Shown here: one piece after another, positions 35,601-46,770 of the stretch
How the letters are laid out: every line of letters begins with the position of its first letter
Position numbering within the stretch: position 1 is the stretch's first letter
DNA from: Ptychodera flava
Lineage: Eukaryota; Hemichordata; Enteropneusta; Ptychoderidae
Length of the DNA stretch: 64,000 nt
Assembly (NCBI RefSeq): GCF_041260155.1
Contig: NC_091928.1
Span: forward strand, 38,195,388-38,259,387
Direction: 5' to 3'
Translations under genes and position numbers: made by a program
Notes under the pieces: generated by a model
What the model saw: the letters and a program-made list of their open reading frames with translations, nothing else
Told to the model about the DNA's origin: nothing
Databases searched by the model: none

Positions 35601-38212
35601 TCATTTATTCAGTATCTTTCAACATGTCAAACAATATAAGTAGTATCTTGCATCAAACAAAATTAATGAAAAATGGCCGACTTTGTCCCTTTAATGAAGC
35701 TGTAATTTAAAAAGGCTTTTCTACACTCAATCTATGCATATATACCTTGCTTATTATTATTTCTTTGATTCATTTACTGTATTCATTTATTTATATTACT
35801 TATTATCCATTCACTTATTTGTTTATTTATTGTTTGTTTACTTACTATTCAACATGGCTGAGTGCCGTTAGGTTCCATCCCATCTCATCATAAAGAGGAC
35901 TAACTTGAGATTTTATAAATTCCTGAAAAAAGTGACAATCAGCAAAAGGTGAAATGTTTATGATATTGTACAGGAAATGTAAAAAAAATATCTTGAAGTA
36001 ACATAAAATAGAAATGGATTAATAAACGTTATTTGACTCAATGAAAACTGATCATACAGGTGTATAGAAATCAACACCACCACATAGCAAACACAGGCAA
36101 CCTGAGACTCAAACGTGAAATGGCTGATGCAAATAGTGTGAGTGCCGTTGATCCAGTTAAGTCATAGGAAGACAAATTTACAGGAACTTCTTGCAAGACT
36201 TAGGGATAGTATGAACACAAGACTCACAAAAAATGTTTCAATAATTGTAGGAATAAATGTTTTAGTGAAATACAGGCAAATTCATGTCAGCACCTCCAAC
36301 TACAAGCTGCAGCAGTAAGTACGGGAACAAAATGCAAAATTTGTCAGATTTCTTGGCAGAAGTCAACGATGCTGTATGCATCATGCTACTTTCTATGACA
36401 AACCTAAATAACCATCATCGCTAAAGAATATCAAAAGAAAAAAAAGATGTGAAACAGTTTGTGGAAGTATTAATATTTCAAAACAGACGACTTACCCTAA
36501 AGTCTCCATACAGTGAAGTTCTCTTCAGCATTCTGTCAGCGTACTCCATGGCATTCTCAAGGGCCATCCATGGTGCAGGGTCTCTTTCACTCTTCATGTA
36601 CTCCATGAGATGCAGTGAAATGTTGTATTGCAGTCTCTGAGCCTGGCCCAGATTTAGACTGTCGTCGACCAGCGTGACTCTGTTTTGCGTTCCAAACACT
36701 TGATGATCTGTCAGTAGTTGATTGATTAGTTTATTCCAGTTGTCTTCATCGTAGTTGACACGATAGAAGCCAGTGTGGTTGACATTTACGAACAGCCAAT
36801 CGCTTTCTTCTGCACCAGTGAGGTCAAAGGTCGCTAAATGAGAACCAATCAAAAGATGTTATTTTTTTCTTGTAAATTGTGTTCAATGACTGTCAATACA
36901 CAAAGCACTGCTGACACTTTTTTCAGAGTAAAAAACCAAAAAGTTGGGAATATTTTCAATTTAAGAATCACAAGATTATTTATAAAAAACACGGTGCTGT
37001 TGAATAAAATTATGCTGAATGAGCAGTAATATGACTTCATATCGACCCTTTAAGTCGTGAGCTGTTCTGACACGTATCTAATGAAAGGACCGGTGAAGTA
37101 CATGTAATTCTCACCTGACTGGGATTTTAACCAGTGAAACTCAGGTCTGCTTGCATCAAACTCACCAGAATGGATGGAAGTCAGAGGTATGGACCATGGT
37201 CTGGAAAATCAACATTTACAATGAATAAAGAACAGTTACCCTACATAAAAACTTCTATGATTGTGTAACATGCATATTGATTGACTGAAGAACAGAATAT
37301 TCAAGACATATTTGAGCAAAAATGAAAATCTTTTCAATGTGTAATTGAACTCGACTTACATTCCTACACATATAACAATGGATCTCAATCTCATGTTCAA
37401 AACTTACAATGACCTGTCATTGCTAAGCAATGTGACCACACATTTATTCACGCAATGCATATTCATAAGTTCACATTCTTACATGTACATGTCAGTCAAA
37501 CAGTCTTGAATCATTCTTGTCTTCATTATGATATGCAAATCTGAGAAAAAAAAACTTTGCATTGACTTTTTTCTCCTCATGTAAACACAGGACAGAATCT
37601 ACAATACACGTAGGTCAACTAAGGATACTGCTGAACAAAAAACAATAGGGAGATGGAAATTAGAAGTGTGAAAACTTTACTCAAAATTGTTAGAACTTCT
37701 AGTTTGTTCTGTTCACAAACTAAATTACAACACCACTACAATAAAGTTAACAAGGTATGGCATTGTATAAAGTTTCCATTTTTTATTAAAATGAAGATGA
37801 TTATTAAAGCATACTGTACACTAAAACTCACAACTTTCCAGGAACACTGACTTAAAATGTCCATGATAACTAGCATACTCACATACCCTGAGGGGTACTC
37901 CCCTGGTATCAAGGGTGTGTCATTCGGGTCAAGTAGGAAGTGCTCCTGAGTTGCCGTCATTTGATTGGCTGACTTTGTAACCATGACAACAGGATAGCCC
38001 AGCTGCAACAACCATGGATCCATAATCTCTTTGATGTTATGATTTCCTTTATCAATGTCAGCCTGGAAAATGTGATCGGAAGGCATGGTATTATGCAAAG
38101 AGTTTCTGTTTTTTCTTTCAAACCTCAGAAATCTCGCCGGGTAATCCTATCCCACAATTCAACTGTAATGTTCAAGAAAAAATGCCTTCACCCTCATCAC
38201 AACATCATTTAT

Positions 38213-38253
<41 letters not shown>

Positions 38254-41200
38254 AATATTGTCACCAACACCATTTTGATGATAATCGTCATACTCTCCCT
38301 TTGATGGCACTGATTATAATATATTTGTGGGTTTCTGACATAAATGCGTGCCCAACATTTGGTTTTGCCAACAGAAATTTGGACAAATTTTGTCTTTGTG
38401 CATCTGTTGCTATTACTGCATCTGATAATTGGGTTCTTTGTTGTGATGTTTGTGGTTCCAGTAAGAACACTGGTGGCAGCAAAAGATTAATTTCCTCATT
38501 GCTGTACGAGGACTGGGTAAATTTTCAAGATTTCATCCAAATTTTCGGAGAAATATTTATTTTTGACAGATTAATAATTGAACACTACCATCATCAGAAA
38601 TGACCCTTATTCTGTACAGATCTGCCTCTTTTCCTGAATACAAGGTTCTTCATATTTTTAGATAGAAAAGCTTATACATATTTCTGACAGTCATTTAGAA
38701 AAAAAAACTGAATTTTTTTAACATTCGCAAATTTCTATCTTTCTCCTCTATCTTTCAAAGTATCAAAACACTGTATCACCAGTCACATATAATACTTTAT
38801 ATGAAGAAAAACTAACACAAAACACATTGCAAGTACGAGTGCAGCTACAAAAGTTATCAAATGCACAGAAAGAAAGAAGTATGGTTTTCAAAATGACTGT
38901 GTTGATAATTCTCTTACCTGAGTGAGATAATGCCAAAGATCATCTGTGTTAACATCGCTGTACTGATTTTCTACAAGATAGTTTCCCAATCCTTCATAGA
39001 ACACATCCTCTCCGAGAAAAGACTTCATCATGAGTAACATTGTAGATCCCTGTAGGAAGAAGTACTCCATGTTCAGAATGAGATTTCAGACTCTGATCGC
39101 CAGAAATTTCTATTTTAGTATTTGAATAACCATGACAATTGAATGAGAGAAAAGTCACAAAACACCGGTAATCTTTATTTGCAGGCATTATCATCTGTTC
39201 AATATTACAAGATTTGCTGTTGTAGAGTGTATCATACACTATGTAGTACATTAAGTGTTTCACATGTTAGTACATGTACATGTAGGACCCAACACCATCA
39301 GACTGATGGTGTAATCATAGAAAATACCCTCTCTATGTATTTTGATGGTTGAGTTTTTACCATAATGCATGCATAATTATCATACATTTTCACTGGTAAA
39401 CATGTAACGCCCATTTTACCTAATATGGATATTCATACACATGCAAATCTGATACAATTTGGAGCTGGTATAAACTAGTACAACAAAATGTAGTTTTCAA
39501 ATGAAAAATCTGACACTAATAAAGGCAAAGACAGAAAAATCCAACATTCCCGCTATATATCACTAACCCTGTTTTTACAGCTTACCCGTTCATACGACTG
39601 TTTTCCAAACTGGTCCAAGATATCATTATACCAGCCGACGGATCTGACAGTGGGATGGGTAACATACGTGCCATCAGCCAGCAAGGCAGATAGAGTGACT
39701 CTGTCATGGTAAAACTGCTCACCCTGTAGAGATAGTGATTTAACCCGTTCACAACCATGGTTTAACCCAATGCCATTGTTTTCTATGCAAGGTTGGACCT
39801 CTACATAGGGTTAAGGGGGTGAAAGGGTTAGATATACTGAAAATTGAAGTTTGTGACCAGTTTGCCTCCTGGACAAATTTCCGTGTCAATGATCCTTATT
39901 ATTCTCTCTTGTTAGAGAAAATTTTTCGGATTTCATACACTGGAATTGAGCTGACACACAGATATTTCAAGAAATTCTTGAAATAACACAAAAGAGTTCA
40001 GAAGTTGGAAGACAAACCGTTCTGGTTGTGAGTTATCAATTACATTTATGTCTGCTCCGCAAGCTATTAACCACAGTGGGTATGTTTTTGGCAACAAAAA
40101 TATCGATGGAATGGGATATAGTATGAAATTAGTGCCTTCAAATTGAAAAACCAAAAACCAGTGAACAGGTCATTTCATATTGATGTAGTCAAATCAAATC
40201 AGAGTTAATGGTGATTGTCAACCCTTTTACCACCATGGTTTGACCCAAACCCATTGAAATGTGGACTAGTTTATAGGGAATCAGGGGTGAACAGGTTGAA
40301 AGTAATTGATTTTCACAAAACCAAGATGGTGAAATTTTCATTTACCCTACAGGCGTAAAAAATGGGATTGAATGCACATAAGCAACAGACCAGAACAGTT
40401 TTATGAAAATATGAAAGTCTGGAAAACTGAACCCCTGTGCCCAATCTACCTTGAAATGATAAGGAATGTACCGATATAGATGAATACATTGTCGACCTTT
40501 GGTATTGACCCCTTCACAAGTCCATTGTGACCTGTGTGAAGGGGGAATGATGTCGATCTGATGTACCAAAGTCTGCTGATGAGAGAGTTCAAGAATTGAT
40601 CATAATACTGGTCTCAGGATTACCAAATAAACGGATTCGCACACCAATGGTATTCATTATAGTGACGGAAAAAGTATTTGGCAGTTCCCAGGAAATATTA
40701 CTGGGTGAATCTAAGCCTGGTACAGAGACAAAGTCTGGTCATCTGATATTTATACAATCATATTAGCATATATATTATGTATCATGGTCCACTGAACTAC
40801 TCTTGTTGATTCAAAACGTCAAACCAATCAATGAGTTCATAACTATCCATGTATGTTATAAAGATAGTGTTGGTTGCTGTGTTCTTTGACTTATCAAGTG
40901 ACAAACACAACAGCGATGGTTGATTAAACAAAATGCATGCAAGTTTAAAACCAAACATACCATTTCCCAATCCGGGTACATGTCACCCACGGCAACATAC
41001 TCCAGGAATCTGCCGAAACCTTCATTCAGCCACGCATCATTCCACCAGGAACAAGTGACCAGATTTCCAAACCACTGCAACGTAATGGCAATGACAAGTA
41101 TCATATTATAGCTTAGTCAATACCAGTTCATTTCGTGACGTCACCCCCCCCCAAATTATATACTGATAATGTATCCGATTATCCATCATTATCCATCATC

Positions 41201-44200
41201 CAAGATGTTTTCTACACCTACAAATTCACTGGCATCACCAAATCTGTAAAATAATAGCAATAATGCCACCCCTCCCGGCCCATAATGGAATCCAGCGAAC
41301 CTTGCACTCCACAATGCACTCAGCTTTGCCTCGTACATTATGTCATGCAAAGTTTGCTTTCATCCATTATGGGCCAGGAGTGGGTACGCTATTACGTACG
41401 TTATTGTACATTATAGAGTAATCATGATATGACAATTAACAAGTATTCTATTAAGCTGATATCACAATAATTTGAGTTTTGATGGCAATTTCTGAGTGAT
41501 GACGTCCATTGGTAATTAACAAGCACTGTACAGACCCAAATTTTGGGTCTTTTGTTACAAGTGAACAAAGACATGGTCACTCTAAAAGTTTGAAAGAAGT
41601 GTATAATACACATTACAAAATTCATTAAAATGAAACTCTGACAGAAATGACAGAGATCAGTCATCTTCTTTCAAGAGGGAAAGACAGAAAATCAACAGAA
41701 AGAAAATGTAGAATTACACCGGAAAAATATGAGAAATCTATATGTTTCTGCAAAATATTTTCGAAGATTTCAAATATTTTTTGGCAATATCCTGTAGAAT
41801 GCAGATAATATTAGCTGAAAGGCTGAGAAAAATGATCAAAATCAATCAACTATCAACATCAATATGAGAAACTTGAATATTTCAAAAAATTTGTGTTTTG
41901 AACAAATGACTGCGCTGTTTTTCTTTCTAGCAGAGACGTGTACCCTGTATAGATACTGCCTCTTGTTTGTATGCCTTCCCATCCTCCATTTTACTTGTTT
42001 ATTGTTTGGCATGTATGAGGAAGCAGTGTGAATAAAAAAACAATTAAAGCCCCAATAGCTGCAAATGTTTAATAAACCGATCTCAAAATATCCTTAGTTT
42101 CCCAAGAGGTTTCTTTGAATAAGACCCATTAGAAACTGAAAAAGTGTATAACGCTGCCATGAGTGTCATGAGTGGCATGTAAATGCAAAGGTTTGAACTT
42201 CATGTTAGATTTCCCGCCATTTTCAAAAACTTGTCATATGACAAAGAAAATAAAGATTTCAACAACAAAATGTTAGCCACCATGTGATGCATTCAAGTAA
42301 ATGGCATCATACTTGTTTCTGTTATGATCGCGATGTATTTGAGCAGGAAAATACTGTTTTTTGTATTTTCCCGTGGGGGCGCCATTTTATGGGTGTGGCA
42401 CCCATTTATTATTAAACCTGTGAAAACGTGTAGGCATGGTCCAAATCAGCGAGCAGTGATACTTCAATACACGTCCTTCAGCAAGTAGATTTAAACGAAC
42501 CAATTCTGGTTTGAAAATAAAATCATGAAAATAATGCATAAAATTAGCAGCTATTGGGGCTTTAAGATTTCCAGAGTTGATTGCATACTTACAATATGAC
42601 TCAATTCATGGGCTACGACCAGAGCTACTGCTTGTCTCTGAGACGGCGGATCTATACTTTCACGTACCAGTACTCTGTCTTCATGATACGTTGTCAAACC
42701 CCAGTTGGCAACTGCACCAAAGCTGTCCATCACTGGTATAGACACCATATCTAGAGTGAAAGTCAATGAGAATATGTTTACATCTGTGCTGTAAATACTG
42801 TATAGCCCCTCTAGGCCATTCATCATAGAAGAATGCAGGTGCGGACCAAAGCATGATGCTGTATTTTGAATTGATGGGGTGAGCACATCCCCCCTCAGGA
42901 GCATCCGTCCCTGAGTGCTAGTGTCATGCACATCTGCTGTGTGTGTTCCTGTTTGTCATAACACAGTACTTGTAAACAATTCATCTGCACTAGCCTAAGT
43001 GTATACGAGCTGAAGTCATTTTGACATCAGGGTTTGAAGTGTTTTGCAAATTTGCTATTCTCAGCAAGAGCGCTCTCAGTTGTCCAGGTCAGATGAATGG
43101 ATCTGCTGAGCTCTCTTACATGTATTTTACCGCTTACTCATAAACAGTCAAAGTGACAACAAAACATTGCCCTCCAACTTTTTTGATATTTTTGAACACT
43201 TTTAGTCAATCTACATGGTTTTTGAATTTTCGTCAAAAGCAGTATACCAATCAATTTATGCAATTTATCAATTTTTAAAAATTTACTGGTATGTGAAATT
43301 TTCGTTTTCTATTTGCAATGGGTGTTCAGAAGAAAGCCATAATTTCCATCTTTGACTGTTTTTCAGGCAAGGCTCACATAACCGACACCTCTTGGTGGGA
43401 ATTCAAAATATTATCAGGAATATCATTTTATTGAAACTGACCTACTTTAGGCATTGGATCAGGGATTTGCCACATCTCCTCAAAGTAGGTCAAACTCTTA
43501 CTTCCAAAGTCAAGGGCGTACACTGTGGCGTTGAGTTTATCAGCAGCTGACCACACTCTGAACTGTCAGAACATAGTAAGAAACAAATGAATATTGTTGA
43601 TACCAGAATACTGGTATATGGTATACTGTATGAGATCAGCAAATCTTTGGAGGTTCCCTGACAATTAAGTGACTTTGCCATTCCTCACAGGTTCACAAGT
43701 CCAGTAAATGTCTAGTGTGGTTGGATCAATGATGAAAGATGTATGCAAAACTAGCAAACTAGACTGTAGGACTTGCAAACTAGATTAGCAAACTAGACTG
43801 CAGGACTAGCAAAGTAGACTTGCAAACTAGACTGCAGGACTAGCAAACTAGACAAGCAAACTAGCCTGTACGACTAGCAAACTAGACTGTGGAACTGTGA
43901 AGCAAAATAGCCTGCAGGACTAGCAAAGTAGACTGCAGGACTAGCAAAGTAGACTAGCAAAGTAGACTGCAGGACTAGCAAATTAGACTGCAGGACTAGC
44001 AAAGTAGACTTGCAAACTAGACTGCAGGACTAGCAAACTAGACAAGCAAACTAGCCTGTACGACTAGCAAACTAGACTAGCAAACTAGACTGTGGAACAA
44101 GCTCGCTAGACTGTGGTATAAGCAAACTAGATTATATTACTGTATTCTAGACTAAAAGGACCAGTAAACTAGAGTATGAGACTGGCAAATTAGACTGCTG

Positions 44201-46397
44201 GATGGGCAAGCAATTAAGCTTGACTACAGGACTCGCAAAACTAGATTGCAGAACTACTGCAAAGATATCAAACAAGCTTGTACGACTTGCAAAAACTAGA
44301 CTACAGAACTAGCAAACTAGACGGCAAGCGCACTGGACTTGTGTTGATACTATGGCTGGACAACACACAATACTGGATTACTGAATGGATTTGCTTATAA
44401 ATATTATAAATGTCTATGACAAAGCATATGAGACTGATTATTACTATAAATTTGATTGACAGACTTGTATCAGTATATAGCCCTGGCTTTAAGGGACTTA
44501 AGCCTCCTTGTTTGTTTGTTTGTTTGTTTGTATATATTCATTGACAACAAAGAAAAAGACCAAGAGGTGTGTATTTTTTCATTTTGTTTTGCATATACAA
44601 ATGAATGTATCCAATGAATATCTATCATTTGGTGTTTTTTTTTACTTTGTCATACACAAATATAAACAAACAAACAAACAAAAAAACAAGCTTCTGTACC
44701 CTGTGTTTCTCTCAAATACCTTACCAGCTTACCTGTGTCCCTCGTTGGGTAATTGTTTCTTTACATTCAAAGTCTGACACAACGACAGCAACCAGATATG
44801 GCGACATGACAAGGGTCGTGTCAAAATATGCCGTGATCCATTCACCATGAGTCACATTTCTGATGTTTGGCATGTTCGAAAGTGCTGATCTCTTGGGCCG
44901 ATGGGTGACTGCGACATCAAATGTTGCTTTAAGGGCTGGCTCATCAAATGATGGGAACACACGTCTGGCGCTGGTCAAAGCTAACTGTGTTGAAGCTATG
45001 TACCTACATGACAGTGATGAAAAAAAAAAATTGTCAGACAAATTTTATTTCTGTTATTTTATGGTCTATTATGGCAGAGGGCAAAGATTTCAGAACGGAT
45101 ATACTATGTGACGGTAGCATAAATTGAAATCGGCAAGAGTTCCTTTAGGCCCCCTCATACTTAGAAATCACTTTACTCATTATAGAAGAAGAACATCAAA
45201 TAAAACTTTCGAAGAGGTTTAGGGTTAGGGTTAGTTTTAGGTTTTAATAGCATACCTTAAAGTGTTGTATATCCTACCTAAGAAAAAATAATTGGAGGGA
45301 GGGGGCGCCTGATAGGAACTCTCCTTAAAATCACTAGTTATAACCACGTTGATGTCGAAAATGAACTGAGAAACATTTTCTGATGTATTTGTCTGAAAGG
45401 TGAATAGGAATTGTTTGTGACTGTGCCATAGCACGTCCTTGAATGACGTTAATTCCCTGCAAAGTTTCGTCCGATTAGAACAATTGGGCCAATCCGCAGG
45501 TCCACTCGCAAATGCCATGCATCTCTTTGACTGCACAGCGACGCGACGGCGTGACGACAAACACGGCACAAGCTGAATTGTGTTTTTAGGATGTCGGCTC
45601 ACAATCTGACCTATTGAGCATTGTGAACAAGCAATGAAGTTTAATGTTCTGATAACAGATCAAAACAGATCAAAACTGAGTACAACATCTCACCTCACTT
45701 CACCCTCGACTTCATAGGAACTGGAGTAGAAGCCAACCAGCCTACCGCTGTCATCAACACCGTTCAGTGAGCCGATGTACCGCATCGATATAGAAAACTG
45801 ATGTCCCGACGTCAAAAAGCGGTCGACGTGCACAATAAAGAAATCGTATTTTGGATCGGTTGACATTGCTGCGATGGGCATGTCAGTGTCGTCAGTGACA
45901 TTTTTGACGACAACAGATCTGAAGTCTATGTTCAAATTCAAAATGTGCAAAGTTATGACCTTCGTTGTTACGATGCAATCCATTATTATCGTAACCTCCC
46001 CGTCAAAGGTGAATCTCCTGTCGCCATCTTCTGCATCCAAATACGGGGTGACTCGAATGTTGTAGTTGACTGGTTTTAAAGTCTGTGGCAGCCGTCCGTG
46101 AAACGCTTCCCTCGGCTTTGCGTCCGGCCTCGGCGGTAGACCGTAGGTTTCGATGAAATGCCTGCGGGTTGGAAAGTAGGTGAACAACATCGTCGCCACG
46201 ATTATGGTCACAGACAGAAATGCGAGGAAAATACACCAACGTTTTGTTACAAAGCATCCTTTTGACGTGCACGAACACTTGTTCGGTGGCTGCGAACTCG
46301 AACTTCCACCCTGATCGGCGCCTATGAGTGGGTCGGTTTCTCCAGGTTCGCGATCACCGTCTTCCACACTTTGATAGGACTTGTCGTTGGCTGCCAT
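32691..46397 (-). CDS. M1 family membrane aminopeptidase, paralogue 2 (GAVAN variant)
   Basis: Complete 15-exon model, 981 residues. Exons: 46397-45694, 45003-44733, 43562-43442, 42750-42593, 41074-40961, 39723-39586, 39049-38918, 38062-37887, 37200-37115, 36833-36496, 35922-35846, 34477-34367, 33899-33603, 33362-33290, 32840-32691. The sum is 2946 nt and every intron phase equals that of paralogue 1, so the two arose by tandem duplication. The cytosolic tail is longer (~53 residues, Ser- and Cys-rich) and is followed by a membrane segment at about 54-76. The zinc site HELSH (413-417), the NEGF glutamate (E436) and the Tyr in SYERG (about 500) are present. The exopeptidase loop, however, reads GAVANWG (377-383): the Glu that in GAMEN binds the substrate's free amino group is Ala. 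Zinc hydrolase chemistry may persist, but aminopeptidase specificity is probably weakened or changed. The frame is clean, so this is not a pseudogene. Confidence 0.92.
35379..35694. mobile_element. MITE with TTAA target site (AGGGAYA family), copy 2
   Basis: Long terminal inverted repeats of about 100 bases begin TTAA-AGGGACAAAGTCGGCC and end GGCCGACTTTGTCCCT-TTAA. The arms include GTTTGACATGTTGA and its complement. The interior of about 110 bases has no coding frame. TTAA on both ends suggests piggyBac-type insertion. It lies in the aminopeptidase 2 intron between exons 35922-35846 and 34477-34367. Confidence 0.82.
38213..38252. repeat. (CAT)n microsatellite
   Basis: About 13 CAT units in the aminopeptidase 2 intron upstream of exon 38062-37887. 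Confidence 0.95.
39736..40300. repeat. Pair of short intron repeats (TTAACCC... ACCATGGTTT)
   Basis: A block of about 90 bases with TTCACAACCATGGTTTAACCC at about 39744 recurs as TTTACCACCATGGTTTGACCC at about 40222. Each ends with a GGGTGAA(A/C)AGG(G)TT segment. They look like two diverged copies of one small TTAACCC-ended element in the aminopeptidase 2 intron upstream of exon 39723-39586. Confidence 0.45.
41255..41397. mobile_element. Small TIR element
   Basis: The left end (CCTCCCGGCCCATAATGGA) and the right end (TCCATTATGGGCCAGGAG) are inverted repeats of about 30 bases with mismatches, around a ~80-base interior with no frame. It lies in the aminopeptidase 2 intron between exons 42750-42593 and 41074-40961. 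The target duplication is unclear. Confidence 0.6.
42044..42565. mobile_element. MITE with TTAA target site (AGCCCCAATAGCTGC family)
   Basis: The termini TTAA-AGCCCCAATAGCTGC and GCAGCTATTGGGGCT-TTAA are perfect inverted repeats around about 480 bases of non-coding DNA. The element ends only 28 bases from the 5' splice site of exon 42750-42593, so it supplies nearly all of the start of that intron. TTAA ends fit a piggyBac-type mobilising transposase. No transposase gene is in the window. Confidence 0.8.
43740..44335. repeat. Minisatellite, GCAAACTAGACTGCAGGACTA units
   Basis: About 590 bases made of 15- to 25-base variants built from AGCAAACTAGACT and GCAGGACT. There is a higher-order repeat: a block of about 100 bases near 43780-43890 recurs near 43970-44080. 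It lies in the aminopeptidase 2 intron between exons 45003-44733 and 43562-43442. Units are contiguous with no unique spacers, so it is not CRISPR-like. Confidence 0.88.
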
Positions 46398-46712
46398 CGT
46401 CTTCTAGTCCTTCGCCTCACGTAGATACACGTGTCTCTTTTGTTCTTATACAACAGCAGGCTTGCGTCGGTCAGGCATAGCGAAAGTGGCGTCTACGTGC
46501 GATCTACGGCGGCTTACAACGACTTGAGTGAACCCTGACGATGTTACCTTTCACCGATGATATCAAGACGCACGACTGCAAGAGAAAGCTAATGTGCACG
46601 TACCGAACACTGAGAACATGACTTCATGACCTGAGAGTGACCTGACTGAGAAAAATGCAGCACTGCTCGCTGCTGACATTGAGGGCGCTCTTTGATAGGG
46701 CTCTTTGCATTT

Positions 46713-46716
<4 letters not shown>

Positions 46717-46768
<52 letters not shown>
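46717..46768. repeat. (GA)n microsatellite
   Basis: About 50 bases of GA dinucleotide, some 320 bases upstream of the aminopeptidase 2 start codon. Frames of RERERE or SLSLSL across it are artefacts. Confidence 0.95.

Positions 46769-46770
<2 letters not shown>

Noticed and set aside
42593-42750. Aminopeptidase 2 as a pseudogene because GAMEN is altered
   Set aside because: All 15 exons are open, splice sites and phases are intact and the zinc ligands are kept, so a functional change is more likely than decay.
43740-44335. CRISPR-like array
   Set aside because: Units are contiguous, variable and have no unique spacers, and the setting is a eukaryotic intron.
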